Assembly: GCA_002104945.1 (NCBI GenBank)
Contig: MCFH01000076.1
Location: 124,001 to 188,000 of the forward strand
Source: Piromyces finnis
Taxonomy: Eukaryota; Neocallimastigomycota; Neocallimastigomycetes; Neocallimastigales; Neocallimastigaceae
Length of the DNA stretch: 64,000 bases
Reading direction: 5' to 3'
How positions within the stretch are numbered: position 1 is the stretch's first letter; the number at the start of each line of letters is the position of its first letter. The notes under the pieces were generated by a model. The model was not told the origin of the DNA, made no database searches, and saw only the letters and a list, made by a program, of their open reading frames with translations. Below are positions 34,101 to 45,404 of the stretch, in pieces. Made by a program: the position numbers and the translations under genes.

Positions 34101-35862
34101 GTTTAAAAAATAAAAAGGAACAACATTATATTATTAATCACATAATATTAAAAATAAAAAAAAAAAATTAGATATTACATAATATTAAATGTAGAATTCT
34201 AGAGATATGTCTCTTATTTATAAATTATAGTTATTCTTTCTTATTATTAAAACCTTTATTATTTATATATGTATTACTTGAAATGTAATAAAAAATACTA
34301 TTTATAATAAATATTTATTTCAAATCTATTTAAAAATTAGCTATACCACTATGTTAAATTTTATTAAAAAAAATAAAGATGACATATATTAAGCATGTAC
34401 TACAAAAGCAATAGATTAACAATATTGTACATATTGTATATATTGTTAAATAGTAACTTTTTTAAAATATAACTGTGATTTATTTACAATAATTATAATT
34501 TATATATACATAAAATATTCCTTAAAACTATTTACAAATTCATATAAAATAAACCCTTGATAACATCATTAAAAAGGAAATATCATATATAAAACTTTTA
34601 TTAAATGACTAGATTGTTTTAAAGCATTAAATAAAATGTTGGCTATTATTTTGGAGCTTACAAATAGAAAATCTAGATAAAAAAGATATGGCGTTAAAAT
34701 TATTATTAAACCAGAATGAATATAATTTTTTTTTCTTAATCTATTAAAGCAATAAATAAAAGAATAATATTTTGTTCCGTATCCTTTTCTTCTGAGCCTA
34801 ACGATGACGATTTATTTCAAATAATATGCATTAATACATTCTTTATTATTTCATAATAATATAACATATAGTTCTATATTCCTTTATAATTATATATATT
34901 ATTTATTTTTCTGTTTATTAATTTTATTATTTAAAAAAAAAAAAATATTTTATTTTTATCATATGAAAAATAAAAAATACATTTTCACATGATAATGAAA
35001 TTTTTAAATAATTTCCATATGAAAAAAGAAAAAAATTAAATTAGTTTTGATTTAATAGAATTTAACAGAATATATTAATTAATACTAAATTAACTTTAAT
35101 CCAATAACCTTTTTTTTATTTTTTTTTCCACATAATATATTAAATTTTTTTTTTGTAAAAATATCATATGAAATGTTTCAAAAAATAAAAAAAATTTTTT
35201 TATAATAAAACTTTAATAAGCATCATCCTATTTATTATTACTTATCATTGCTTATTTGATATTCTTTAGTTTGGTATAGAGATACTAAATATTTTACAAC
35301 TTTTTTTTTGCTAATACATCAATATACAACTAAAAAAAAGATTTATTTAATCCTTTACACAATTATTTATCATTATTAAAAAATGAATTATAGTTTTTTT
35401 TCATTTCATTAAAGTTGAATTCAGACATCTCAATATTAAATTTTATCAAGAGTATAATCAAAAAAAGTAAAATTATTATAAAAAAAAAAGGAAATTATTG
35501 GTGTAATTCATCCTTAATATTCCTAATTTCGTAATATTGGCTACTTGAAAATATACCATATATTTTATATATTATATCTTGTATAATCCTTAAAGGTAGT
35601 GTATTCTTTTAAGTTAAAATGTATATAATAAAGATTTGACAGAAATGAAAAATATATTTAAAAATATATTATATTAATTTAATATATATGTTTCTTAAAA
35701 GTAATCTTATAGGAAATCCTTTTATAAATTAAAATAAATTTATTTGATAATTAAAAAAAAGTAAAATCTTATGATTTTTAGTAAAAAAAAAAAATTAATT
35801 TATCTAATGTATTATTATTAATATCATCTATTTGAAATTATAAATCACTATATAAAAATGGT

Positions 35863-35874
35863 AGCCAATGAAAT
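35863..35874 (+). promoter_or_regulatory. Candidate CCAAT box (AGCCAATGAAAT)
   Basis: Sits about 70 bases before the TATAAAAG at 35943 and 287 bases before the paralogue 3 start codon, an arrangement typical of a CCAAT plus TATA promoter. Shared exactly with 31626-31637. Confidence 0.4.
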
Positions 35875-35942
35875 ATAACTATTATGGAAAATATTCATTA
35901 AAAATAGTTAAAATAAATATACAATTCTTTTTTTTTTTAAAG

Positions 35943-35950
35943 TATAAAAG
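35943..35950 (+). promoter_or_regulatory. Candidate TATA box (TATAAAAG)
   Basis: TATAAAAGG followed by a purine-rich patch; about 200 bases before the ATG at 36150. Its spacing to the upstream CCAAT motif is canonical. Confidence 0.4.
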
Positions 35951-36149
35951 GAAAAGGATTTGACATAAAAATTAGTAAAAAAAAAAAAAACACTTATTTA
36001 ATAATTACTATTCTTTTTATTTAAAAAAAAAAAGAAAACATAAAATAAAATCATTTAAATAAACAACACAAGATTTTTTTATTTAGAAAAAAAAATAATA
36101 GAAATAGAAATATAGGGAAAAAAAATAAGAATTAAATATATATAATAAA

Positions 36150-37472
36150 ATGGCTGAACAACAAACAGTAAGTTACGATAAAATTGATCCATTGAAGGAT
36201 GAAAAGCCTTTTTATATCAGCGAAGAAAATTATCGAAAAATTCAAAAGAAGGAAGAAAAATTTCCAACTTACCACATTTTACTTTTTGCAATTGTTATTC
36301 CAATTGTAGCATTCCTTATGGGAATGATATATATTGGTGGTATTTGGAATCCAATTGAAAAGATTCCAAGTTTAAAATATATTATTGTAAATCAAGATAA
36401 GGGTTGTTACACTCCAGAATGTGCAAAGATGGGATTAAATGAAAAAACAAATTTAGGTATTTATTATCAACAATTAAATGGTGAAGGTGGTCAATTCTCA
36501 ATAATGACAGGAGATAGAAATACGGCAATCAATATGATTGAAAATCATGATTATTGGGCTGCTATATATGTTCCAGAAAACTTTACTATTAATGTATTAA
36601 TGAATTTAAACACAGTTAACAAGGATAAATTAGTTCCTGTTGAAACAGAATTAATCTTTGATGAAGTTAGAAATTACACTACCATGAAATTCGTTTTAAA
36701 AGCATTTAATATGATGGAAGAAGCTTTCTTTAACTCATTAGTTAAAAAATTTGAAGAAAAGGGTGGATTTAATCCATTATTTATTATTAATGGTATTCAA
36801 TTCAAAGAAACAAATTTACATGCCATTTCTGGTTTTGGTCAAAACTTTTCCTCTTTCATTTTCTTACTTATTACTTGGATTGGTACTATTGCCACTTCAA
36901 TTATTTCCCACTTTTATTTCCCATTTGAAAACCATTGGGTTGAGAAGAAAGATACAAAACATCCTATTCTTAAGGCCATGATAGCAAAAATTGCTTTTTG
37001 TGTTTTAATTAATGTCATAATTGATGTTATCTCATCTGTTATTCCATACTTTTGTGGTGGTACCTTCCAAATCGATCATGGCTACTGGAGATTCCTCGGT
37101 TTCATTTTATTCTTCTCTTTAAGTGGTCTCGGTATTAATAATTTATTAATTCATATTCTTCCATTCATTTTCTATTATCTTGTTGCTGTGACCTTCATGT
37201 TCCTTCAATTACTTTCTTGTGGTGGTCTTGTTGATACTGATGTCCAACCAAGCTTCTTTAAGATTGGTAAAGCATTCCCAATGTATTATGGTGTCAGAGA
37301 AACTAGATATATTTACTGGGGCAGTGGAAAACAATACAGAACTATGAACTTTATTACTATAGGTATTTGGGCTGTTGTTTCTATTGTTGCTTCATTATTC
37401 ATGTATTACCTTGAATTATGCGTTAAAAGAAAAAGATTTTTAAAACGTCAAGAATTATATAGAAAAAATTAA
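36150..37472 (+). CDS. Putative ABC-2-like polytopic membrane protein, paralogue 3 of 3 (intron-less)
   Basis: A single 440-codon frame that serves as the template for splicing its two upstream paralogues. N-terminus SYDKIDPLKDEKPFYI, helix 1 at about 50-72 ending in MGMIYIGGIWNPIEKIP, then an external domain with KYIIVNQDKGCYTPECAKMG, SIMTGDRNTAINMIENHDYW and AAIYVPENFTINVL. From about residue 225 follow about five or six helices: GQNFSSFIFLLITWIGTIAT, AFCVLINVIIDVISSVIP, FLGFILFFSLSGLGINN, FIFYYLVAVTFMFLQLLSCGG and TIGIWAVVSIVASLFMYYLEL, with a short basic tail. The layout (one helix, an extracytoplasmic domain, a helix bundle) is that of YhgE/Pip and DUF3533/SNG1 proteins. No ATP-binding motif is seen. 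It lacks the intron shared by paralogues 1 and 2. Confidence 0.8.
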   Translation: MAEQQTVSYDKIDPLKDEKPFYISEENYRKIQKKEEKFPTYHILLFAIVIPIVAFLMGMIYIGGIWNPIEKIPSLKYIIVNQDKGCYTPECAKMGLNEKTNLGIYYQQLNGEGGQFSIMTGDRNTAINMIENHDYWAAIYVPENFTINVLMNLNTVNKDKLVPVETELIFDEVRNYTTMKFVLKAFNMMEEAFFNSLVKKFEEKGGFNPLFIINGIQFKETNLHAISGFGQNFSSFIFLLITWIGTIATSIISHFYFPFENHWVEKKDTKHPILKAMIAKIAFCVLINVIIDVISSVIPYFCGGTFQIDHGYWRFLGFILFFSLSGLGINNLLIHILPFIFYYLVAVTFMFLQLLSCGGLVDTDVQPSFFKIGKAFPMYYGVRETRYIYWGSGKQYRTMNFITIGIWAVVSIVASLFMYYLELCVKRKRFLKRQELYRKN

Positions 37473-38628
37473 AAAAAAAAAAAAATTATCATTAATACAC
37501 TCGCATCTAATTTTATATATAAACACTTTATAATAAGGATACAATAGCATTCAATACATATTTATTTTATAACTTACTCAATAAATTATCTATTATCATA
37601 AAAAAATTAAATAAAAAAATTATCCTTTAATATTTATAATAAATTTAGAATATAGCATTTAATATTACATCCTATAAATATATAAATATCAATGTTAGAA
37701 ATTGAAAACTTCATAAAGTATATAATTACTATTTTATCTTTTTAACTTTTTCTACTAAATAAAATATTGAATTTAATCAATATTTATTAAACTATTTTTT
37801 TATTCATTCAATTTCTATGGCATAGGTATAATAAAAGAATAGTAATATCTAAATTAAAACCTAACACAAAAAATAAAATATATGAAAAAAATAAAATATT
37901 ATTAAAAAAAATACAATTTTTATTTTATTTATTTTCTTTTTTTTTTTTTTTATCTATTTACTACTTCATATTTAATTTCATAATTTAATTAAGCCAACTC
38001 TACGGATAAAAGTTATAATTTTTTCTTTCCAGTACAGCTTATTGGAATTATTCAGATAAATTAAATAGGATAATTCAATCTTTAATTATTTTTTTTTTCT
38101 GTATTTAATAATAAAAAATAATTTATATTTAAATATATTATTATTATACATTATATTAATTAATAAACAGTAAATAATAAATAAGATAAAATATTTTGAT
38201 ATAACATTGAGTTGAAAAAACTAATAATACTATACAATAAAATTTTTATAATAAAATCAATTAACAGAATATAAAAGCATATAATGACTTTTTTTAATAT
38301 TATAATAAAAAAAAAGTCTTTATTTACATTAATAAATTACATTTTATAAATATTACAAAAATAATATTGTAAATTTTCTATTAACATATTTTATCTATTA
38401 ATTTGCTGTAATGTTATTTGTCAAAAAAAATTTTTTTTTTGTATGGGAAATACATACAACTTAATGAAATAATTCTAATTAATTAAGAGTCTTTTTTTCT
38501 TTTTTTCTATTTAAAAAAAAAAATAAAATAAAATAAAATAAAAAAATATTGAATTTTCCAATAATTATTTTAAAAGAAAATAACTTTTTTTTTTTTAATA
38601 GTTATTTTTAAATAACTAATATTTAAAA
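37473..38628. other. AT-rich intergenic stretch, no gene seen
   Basis: 3' flank of paralogue 3 and 5' flank of the first chitin-binding protein gene. An imperfect AAAAT run near 38516-38540 is the only pattern. Confidence 0.5.
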
Positions 38629-39717
38629 ATGATAGCTATTACATTTATTCTTTTTTTATTTTCAATATTTTCTCTTGGTTTTGCATCATTAAAAGAATGT
38701 CAAAATGAATTAAAAAACTATAGTTCTTGTAACTTTGACTATTTAAAAATTCCATCAGAGCAACTCAATCAATATTGTACATCGTTCAACTCATCAAAAT
38801 GTCAAAAATTTTTTGCTAATCCAAAAGCCTATGTTCCATCATGTTATACCCTACCAGATTCATATCAAATGGTGGATTTGATTCTTTTACCATATAAACA
38901 AGCCCTAATTCAAATGGTTTGTGAAAAGGATGAAAATAATAAAATGTGTAATTATAGCGAAATTTTATTAGGCAAAAAGAGTGTCAATGATGATAAAATT
39001 TTTAAGGATGTAATAAATGCAACATGTAAAAATGACAAATGTAGAAATTCATACATTAATATGTTAAAAGCTCAATATAATCTTGGAAAAGAAGGTAATG
39101 ATACCAAATATAATCTCCCTAAAATTGACCTTACCAGTGTACAAAGTATGATAGCCTACTTATCATCCTCTGAATGTGTAAATAAAAGTGCTACTTCTAC
39201 AACTACCACCAAGAAAACAACAACTACCACTAAAAAGACAACTACCACCACTAACAAGATAACTACCACCACTAAAAAGCCAACCACTACCACTAAGAAG
39301 ACAACCACTACCACTAAAAAGCCAACCACCACCACTAAGAAGACAACCACTACCAAGAAAACAACTACTACCACTAAAAAGCCAACCACCACCACTAAGA
39401 AAACAACCACTACCACCAAAAAAACAACCACTACCACCAAGAAGACAACTACTACCACTAAAAAGCCAACCACTACTACTAAAAAGACAACTGTAAAAAA
39501 AGTTATTACTATTACTAAAGTAGTAATTGTTACTAAAAAGGTAACTAAAAAGACAACTACAACCACCACTAAAAGCACAGCAACTGTTCAAAGATGTGGT
39601 CCTAAATACGGTAAATGTTCAAAGAGTACAGATTGTTGTAGTAGTAAAGGATATTGTGGTACAACAAATGCTTACTGTGGTGCTGGTTGTCAAGTTGGAT
39701 ATGGTTTATGTAACTAA
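38629..39717 (+). CDS. Secreted protein: ten-cysteine N-domain, Thr/Lys linker, C-terminal CBM18
   Basis: Predicted extracellular chitin-binding protein of 362 residues, one exon. Signal peptide MIAITFILFLFSIFSLGFAS. Residues about 20-185 form a Cys-rich domain I do not recognise, whose ten cysteines line up with the neighbour at 40931. A linker of about 120 residues consists of TTTTKK and TTTTKKP units (about 187-310), likely O-glycosylated. Residues 322-362 are a hevein-type module (CBM18) with all eight cysteines in the classical spacing C-x6-C-x5-CC-x5-C-x6-C-x3-C-x6-C. The aromatic pocket is partly kept (Tyr in KGYCG and NAYCG). No enzymatic domain is seen, so it probably binds chitin in the fungal wall or shields it rather than degrading it. 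The minus strand is open across the linker but only as poly-Val repeats. Confidence 0.88.
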   Translation: MIAITFILFLFSIFSLGFASLKECQNELKNYSSCNFDYLKIPSEQLNQYCTSFNSSKCQKFFANPKAYVPSCYTLPDSYQMVDLILLPYKQALIQMVCEKDENNKMCNYSEILLGKKSVNDDKIFKDVINATCKNDKCRNSYINMLKAQYNLGKEGNDTKYNLPKIDLTSVQSMIAYLSSSECVNKSATSTTTTKKTTTTTKKTTTTTNKITTTTKKPTTTTKKTTTTTKKPTTTTKKTTTTKKTTTTTKKPTTTTKKTTTTTKKTTTTTKKTTTTTKKPTTTTKKTTVKKVITITKVVIVTKKVTKKTTTTTTKSTATVQRCGPKYGKCSKSTDCCSSKGYCGTTNAYCGAGCQVGYGLCN

Positions 39718-40930
39718 AAAATTTCATTGACAAGAAAAAAAACACTGCATCACTCTATGGCTTTCAATCAAGAAAAATTTTTATTATTGTATTCAATAAT
39801 AAAAAAAATATATTTTAATATTATGAAAAAAAATACTTTTTTAAAAAAAAAAAGACACTAATTTAATAATAATTAAAAGTATTTGTATTTAAATCTTTTT
39901 ATTATCACTATTATTATATATTTATATATTATTTAAGATAATTTATAATTTAAGTATTTAATTACTATTTTATCTATTTTACTATAGAAATCCTATTTTT
40001 TTCAATTTATATTATATATATATTTCATTTCTTATTTTTATAAATTTTCAAATATCAAATTGGAATGTATTTATTTTGATTTTAATATAAAATATATATC
40101 TCACAAATTATAATCTATAAAAGACATTTTTATTATTTATCTATTCATTTATTTTACATATTTTAAAAATAAAATAAAAATATACACATTAATTTAAAAT
40201 AAATCTATTAAAAAAAAAAAAGTTTAATAGTAATTGTTTTGTTAAAGTTTTATTCATGTAGAATGGTTTAAGAATAACAAACTTTATTAGATTCTTAATT
40301 TTTTAATAGGATTATATTTCTCTTTTTTTCTTCATTTGTTTTCCTAACTAATTGGTTACTTTTTTAAACAAAAAAAGATCCTTTATTTCTCCAATAATAA
40401 AATATTTATCAATAATAACATTCAAAGAATATATTCATCTAGACTTTTTTTAATATAAATTATTGACCGTTTTTTTTTTTAAATTTTATTATATATAAAT
40501 TTTTATAAATTTTTTTGTAGTAGTAAATTAAATTAATTAAATTAGATTTTTCGCCAACCACTCATCTTTTTTTAACCATTCCACATTTGTTTCATTTTTT
40601 AAATAATAAATATAAAATTTATATAATTAGATTTGATTTATATATTAATTAGGAGGCAAAAAAAAAATAATGGAACCTTTCTAGAACACCTATAAAAATT
40701 TATGGTTTCACCATATATAAAAATTTTAAAAAAAAATTATATATATATAAACAAAAAGAAATATCCTTTTTTTTTTTTTACATATTCTCTAAATATTATT
40801 ATATAAGAAAAAATAATTCTTATATATTAAAAATTAAAAAAAAAAATAATAATAATAAAATAATAAAATTTAATAATAAATAAATAATTATAATAATCAA
40901 TATTGGTTTTATTTTTAATATTAAAATAAA
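39718..40930. other. AT-rich intergenic stretch, no gene seen
   Basis: Separates the two related CBM18 genes. A TATA-like CTATAAAAATT near 40690 lies about 240 bases before the next start codon but cannot be separated from background. Confidence 0.5.
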
Positions 40931-42091
40931 ATGAAATTCGTTAAAGCTGTTATTTCTTTAATTGCCGCTTCTTCTGCTTTCGGTATCACTGCTGAAAGAA
41001 AAAGACGTATTCGTAACTATTGTAATGCTGAATTAGCAAATTACCAATCTTGTGATTTCTATACAAATGTATCAACAGAAAGCCAACTTATTCAACAATG
41101 TAATAATTATGACGCTAAAAATTGTGATGCCTTTTTCAATAATCCATATACTTATGCTCCAAATTGTGCCCAAGCTTCAATGTATTACAGTTTTCCATTA
41201 ATCAATGATAATAAATATAAAAAAATTCTTTATAAAATGCTTTGCTCAAAGAATAAGGAAGGAAATACCTGTGAAATTAACAAGTTTTACATTGATGAAG
41301 TTTCTGTTAGTCAATTAGATCAAGTAACTAAAGCCAACTGTAGAACTAAAATCTGTAATGATGTCTACTATGATCTTTTAAGTTATACTCTTTACATTAA
41401 TGAAGCTAAAGGAAATACTCAAGGAAATGAAGTTATTAAAGAAAAAATCAATTATATTACTTCTAATGATTGTCTTTCAAGAGCTTATAATAATGTCAAG
41501 ACTACTACTACTACAAAGGCTAAAACTACTACCACTACTACCACTACTACCACTACTACTACTACTACCACTACTACTCCTGCTACTACCACTACTACTA
41601 CCACTACTACCACTACTACTCCTGCTACTACTACCACTACCACTACTACTCCTTCTACTACTACCACTACAAAAGCTAAAACTACTTCTACCAAGAAAAC
41701 TACCACTACTACTAAAAAGACTACCACTACAAAAGCTAAAACTACTTCTACCAAGAAAACTACCACTACTACTAAAAAGACTACCACTACAAAAGCTAAA
41801 ACTACTTCTACCAAGAAAACTACCACTACTACTAAAAAGACTACCACTACAAAAGCTAAAACTACTTCTACCAAGAAAACTACCACTACTACTAAAAAGA
41901 CTACCAAAAAGACCACTACTTCTTCTAAAAAGACTACTACTATTAAGGTTTCTACTGTTACCAGTAGATGTGGTCCAAGTTATGGTAGATGTGCTAATTC
42001 TAACTTATGTTGTAGTAAATATGGTTATTGTGGAAAAACAAGTGCTTACTGTGATACTGGTTGTCAACCAGCTTATGGTTTATGTAATTAA
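40931..42091 (+). CDS. Secreted protein: ten-cysteine N-domain, Thr-rich repeat linker, C-terminal CBM18
   Basis: Paralogue of the gene at 38629: 386 residues, one exon. Signal peptide MKFVKAVISLIAASSAFGITA. The N-domain (about 30-185) shares the order of ten cysteines and patches such as C(N/Q)xEL.NY.SC and FF.NP..Y.P.C with the neighbour. The linker starts with poly-Thr interrupted by Pro-Ala (about 195-245), followed by four tandem copies of a 20-residue KAKTTSTKKTTTTTKKTTTT unit encoded by identical 60-base repeats. Residues 346-386 are a hevein-type CBM18 with eight cysteines (RCGPSYGRC..CC..YGYCG). The pair probably arose by tandem duplication, after which the linkers diverged by repeat expansion. 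Likely a cell-wall or matrix chitin-binding protein; no catalytic domain. Confidence 0.88.
   Translation: MKFVKAVISLIAASSAFGITAERKRRIRNYCNAELANYQSCDFYTNVSTESQLIQQCNNYDAKNCDAFFNNPYTYAPNCAQASMYYSFPLINDNKYKKILYKMLCSKNKEGNTCEINKFYIDEVSVSQLDQVTKANCRTKICNDVYYDLLSYTLYINEAKGNTQGNEVIKEKINYITSNDCLSRAYNNVKTTTTTKAKTTTTTTTTTTTTTTTTTTPATTTTTTTTTTTTPATTTTTTTTPSTTTTTKAKTTSTKKTTTTTKKTTTTKAKTTSTKKTTTTTKKTTTTKAKTTSTKKTTTTTKKTTTTKAKTTSTKKTTTTTKKTTKKTTTSSKKTTTIKVSTVTSRCGPSYGRCANSNLCCSKYGYCGKTSAYCDTGCQPAYGLCN
41661..41905 (+). repeat. Four tandem 60-bp repeats within the CBM18 gene linker
   Basis: The 60-base unit (AAAAGCTAAAACTACTTCTA and following bases) repeats with period exactly 60 and no visible differences across the complete units, encoding KAKTTSTKKTTTTTKKTTTT. 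Identity at silent positions implies recent expansion or homogenisation. Confidence 0.95.
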
Positions 42092-42652
42092 ATCTTTATC
42101 CAAATTTAAATTTTAAAAAACCATTAAAAATATTATTTCACTATTTATCAAAAGTAAAAAATAAAAATAAAAAATTTTAATAATTGCCTTTTTTTTTTTA
42201 GAAATAACATTATAGAAAAATAGATAAAATAGAAATTATTGATTTAAATAAGTAAATCATATATATAAATTATAATGAAAGTAACAAAAAAAACAATAAT
42301 TTAAAAATTAATAATAAAAAGAAAATAAAAATAAAAAAAAATAATAAAAAATAATTTTTTAGTTTAATATTTTCATACTTTTTATTTAAAATCATGGTAT
42401 CCTTTGATATTAAATTTATAAATCTATTGAAATGATGTTTATTTTTGTAAAAGTATTAAGATTATAATGTAAATTTTCATTTTTTTTTTTTTTTTTTTTT
42501 TTATTATTTATGATTATTGACATTGTTATTATTAGTCAATATATAAATGTATTTAACACCAAAACATAAATTTTGATTTTTAATAATATTTAAAGGAATA
42601 TTATACTCTTAATATAATTGTAATTGTGGTATTTTCTCACTCAAAACCAATT

Positions 42653-42707
<55 letters not shown>

Positions 42708-43378
42708 TTTTTTAATATTATATAATAAAAAAATGTATCAAAATTTTTTTAATTTAATAAAAATTTTAAAAATAGTTGAAAGGATTAAGTTTTATTAAAA
42801 TATGGAAATTCTAATTCTCTATTTGTATATAATATTTGGTATTTTTAATAAAAAAAGAAAAAAAAGATTGTATTGTACTCAATTTAAATATCAAATTTAT
42901 ATTTATTAATTATTATAAAAAAATAAAAGTTTCTAGAAGATCTTTTTTTTTTTTATTTACTTATTAAAAAAGATATATGAAATGAATTCTGTAAATATTA
43001 AACCAAGAAAAAAAAATTAATTATTTTATAGTGTTAATTTTATCGTTAAATAACTATTAAAAATTTGTTTGCTTTTGAAATCTATAAAGTCCTCTACAAA
43101 AAAAAAAAAAAAAACGTAATTGCCATACTTTAAAAAGTTTTATAAATTGATCAACCATAATAATTATATCTCTATATAATTTTAATTTACATACATTTTA
43201 TTCAAATAATCAATTCAACTTTTTTTTTTTTTTATTTAATGTAGCATAATACAATAAATATTGTAGGAATACTATTTAAACTAGTTATAATTTATGAATG
43301 TAAATGCATTAATGTTTTTATTAAAGATAAAATATTAGGTAAAAGTAATGTTAATTCTAATTTTAATTCCTTAACAGC

Positions 43379-43410
<32 letters not shown>

Positions 43411-45404
43411 ACAGTAATTCATAGATTACTTGGATATAAATTAAGATAAATGCTTTTATTATTAAAATAATAATTTGCTATTATTATTATTATTATTATT
43501 ATTATTTTTTTTTGAAAGTAAGTCATATTTAAATTATTATTAAAGTTACATTACTAAATATTAATAGTAAACAAGGTAGAAATAAATATAGTTGATACTA
43601 CCAATGAACATCATCCTACCTTTAAAATAATAGTAATAGTAATGATGGGTTATTATTATTTTTCTTTTTTAATTAAACTATAAATTTAATATTATGGAAA
43701 GAGTTGTGTCTACCGATAATTATTCAATTATTCATGATAAAAATAATAAATCTTTATTAATGCAATTATCACTGAATTAACAATACTAAAGCATTCATTT
43801 AGCTTTTTTTGTTTTCTATATTAATTTATAAACACTAAATTTTATTTTTTTTAAATGAAAAAAATTTGATATTCTCATTTTATAAACACCAGCCACAAAA
43901 TAATATTTATTAATGAATAAACTTTATACATAAAACAGTGGAAAAAGTAATAATAATTATTTAATCTATTTTTTATATTAAATTAATCTACACTTTTACT
44001 AATAAGAAGAGAGAGATTCTAATCAAGTACCAATATATTATTGAATTATTACTATATATTAAACATATAAAAAGTTACAACCATTGTATTCTAATGTACT
44101 ATAATGTACATTATCTGTTACTTTATCTATTTAATAGAGTTTTAATTTTTATTTTTTTATAATAAATGTTTTGATTTTTTCAATTGTAATAGGGTAATAT
44201 CACTGTAGCTTTAATAGGGTAGGAATTAAATGAGAGAATATAATAAGATCCCCAAAATAATAATAAAGAATAAAACATCCTACTCTATCAACGAAACAAA
44301 TGTTACAAATAAATTTTTTATTTTTAAATGGTTTCAATCTTAAATTTATGCAAATAGACTTTTATTATTAACAAAAAAGAAAAAAGAAAATAATAGTATA
44401 CATAATTTGCAAAGGTACGTATTTTGTATATATTTTAAAAGGGTAGATAACCTAAAATAAAATGAAATCCTTTTTTTAAATTCTTTTAAATTATACCTGT
44501 AATTGTGCCACATAAAGACATTTCCTAATTTATATAAAATCAAGCCACAATTTCAAAATTCACCTTTTTAAATAATTGTGTTACCGCCGTTAATACTTAA
44601 TTGGAATGCCAATATAAGTTTTAAAATAATTTTGATGGTGATAAAGGTAAAATCCCAGGCACTTAATTTAGGAGAAAAGCAAAAAAAAAAAGTTTTTTTT
44701 TTAAATGAGAATTAAAATTTATTACTAAAAAAGTTAATTTTTTTTTTTGTTTTATATTTTTATTAATTAATATAACTATCATTCAAAGTAAAAGAAAATA
44801 ATCTATTTACATAAAGTATGAAAAGGATCTATAGACTATATAAATTAATTTTATATATATATCTAAAGAAAAGATTTTAAATACTATCAAATTTCAACAT
44901 TTTTATCCTACTACTTTACCCATCTTTCATAGAAAATTCAAAGTTTTTATTTTTTGTTGTTTTTATAATTATAAAATAAATAATAATTAAAATTTAAAAA
45001 TTTAATTTATTTTTTTTATTTTAATATAAAATAAAATTTATTATAAAATTTTAATACTAAAAAGGTAGAGTTCAATTTGTGTAACATATATAAAATTTCT
45101 TAAATGTTTCATATACAAAAAAAAAAAAAAAAAGATCAACCAAGAAAATGAATAAAGTAAAATTTAATTATTTTTTTTTATATAAAATAAAGAAAATCTT
45201 CCTTTAATTTAAATAAATTACTAATTTATAAAAAAAAATTTATAAGTTTTGATAGATAAACAATTATAGTATAATTGTTTAAAGGAAATAATTAATACTT
45301 ATAAGTAAAAAAAAAAAAAATAAAATATAAAATAATAAATATAAATAGAAAATTAAATTAAGAAAAAATTATATAAAATAAAATAGAATAAAAAATAAAA
45401 TAAA
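42092..45404. other. AT-rich intergenic stretch with simple repeats, no gene seen
   Basis: 3.3 kb of A/T-rich DNA. Contains an ATTT array (42651-42712), A29 near 43380-43409 and an ATT run near 43482-43505. A slightly GC-richer patch at 44575-44690 (TTACCGCCGTTAATAC, AATCCCAGGCAC) fits no tRNA or coding pattern I could find. Confidence 0.5.
42651..42712. repeat. (ATTT)n tetranucleotide array
   Basis: About 15 uninterrupted TTTA units. Confidence 0.95.

Larger units (their letters stand above)
34101..36149. other. AT-rich intergenic stretch, no gene seen
   Basis: About 2 kb between paralogues 2 and 3. It carries the candidate CCAAT and TATA elements listed; no coding potential. Confidence 0.5.

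Noticed and set aside
39156-39591. Minus-strand poly-Val and Ser/Gly-rich frames across the first CBM18 gene
   Set aside because: Antisense shadows of the ACC/ACT-rich Thr linker; the same holds for 41485-41916.
44575-44690. GC-richer patch suspected as a tRNA, SINE relic or exon
   Set aside because: No direct repeats, poly(A), Pol III boxes or coding frame could be defined.
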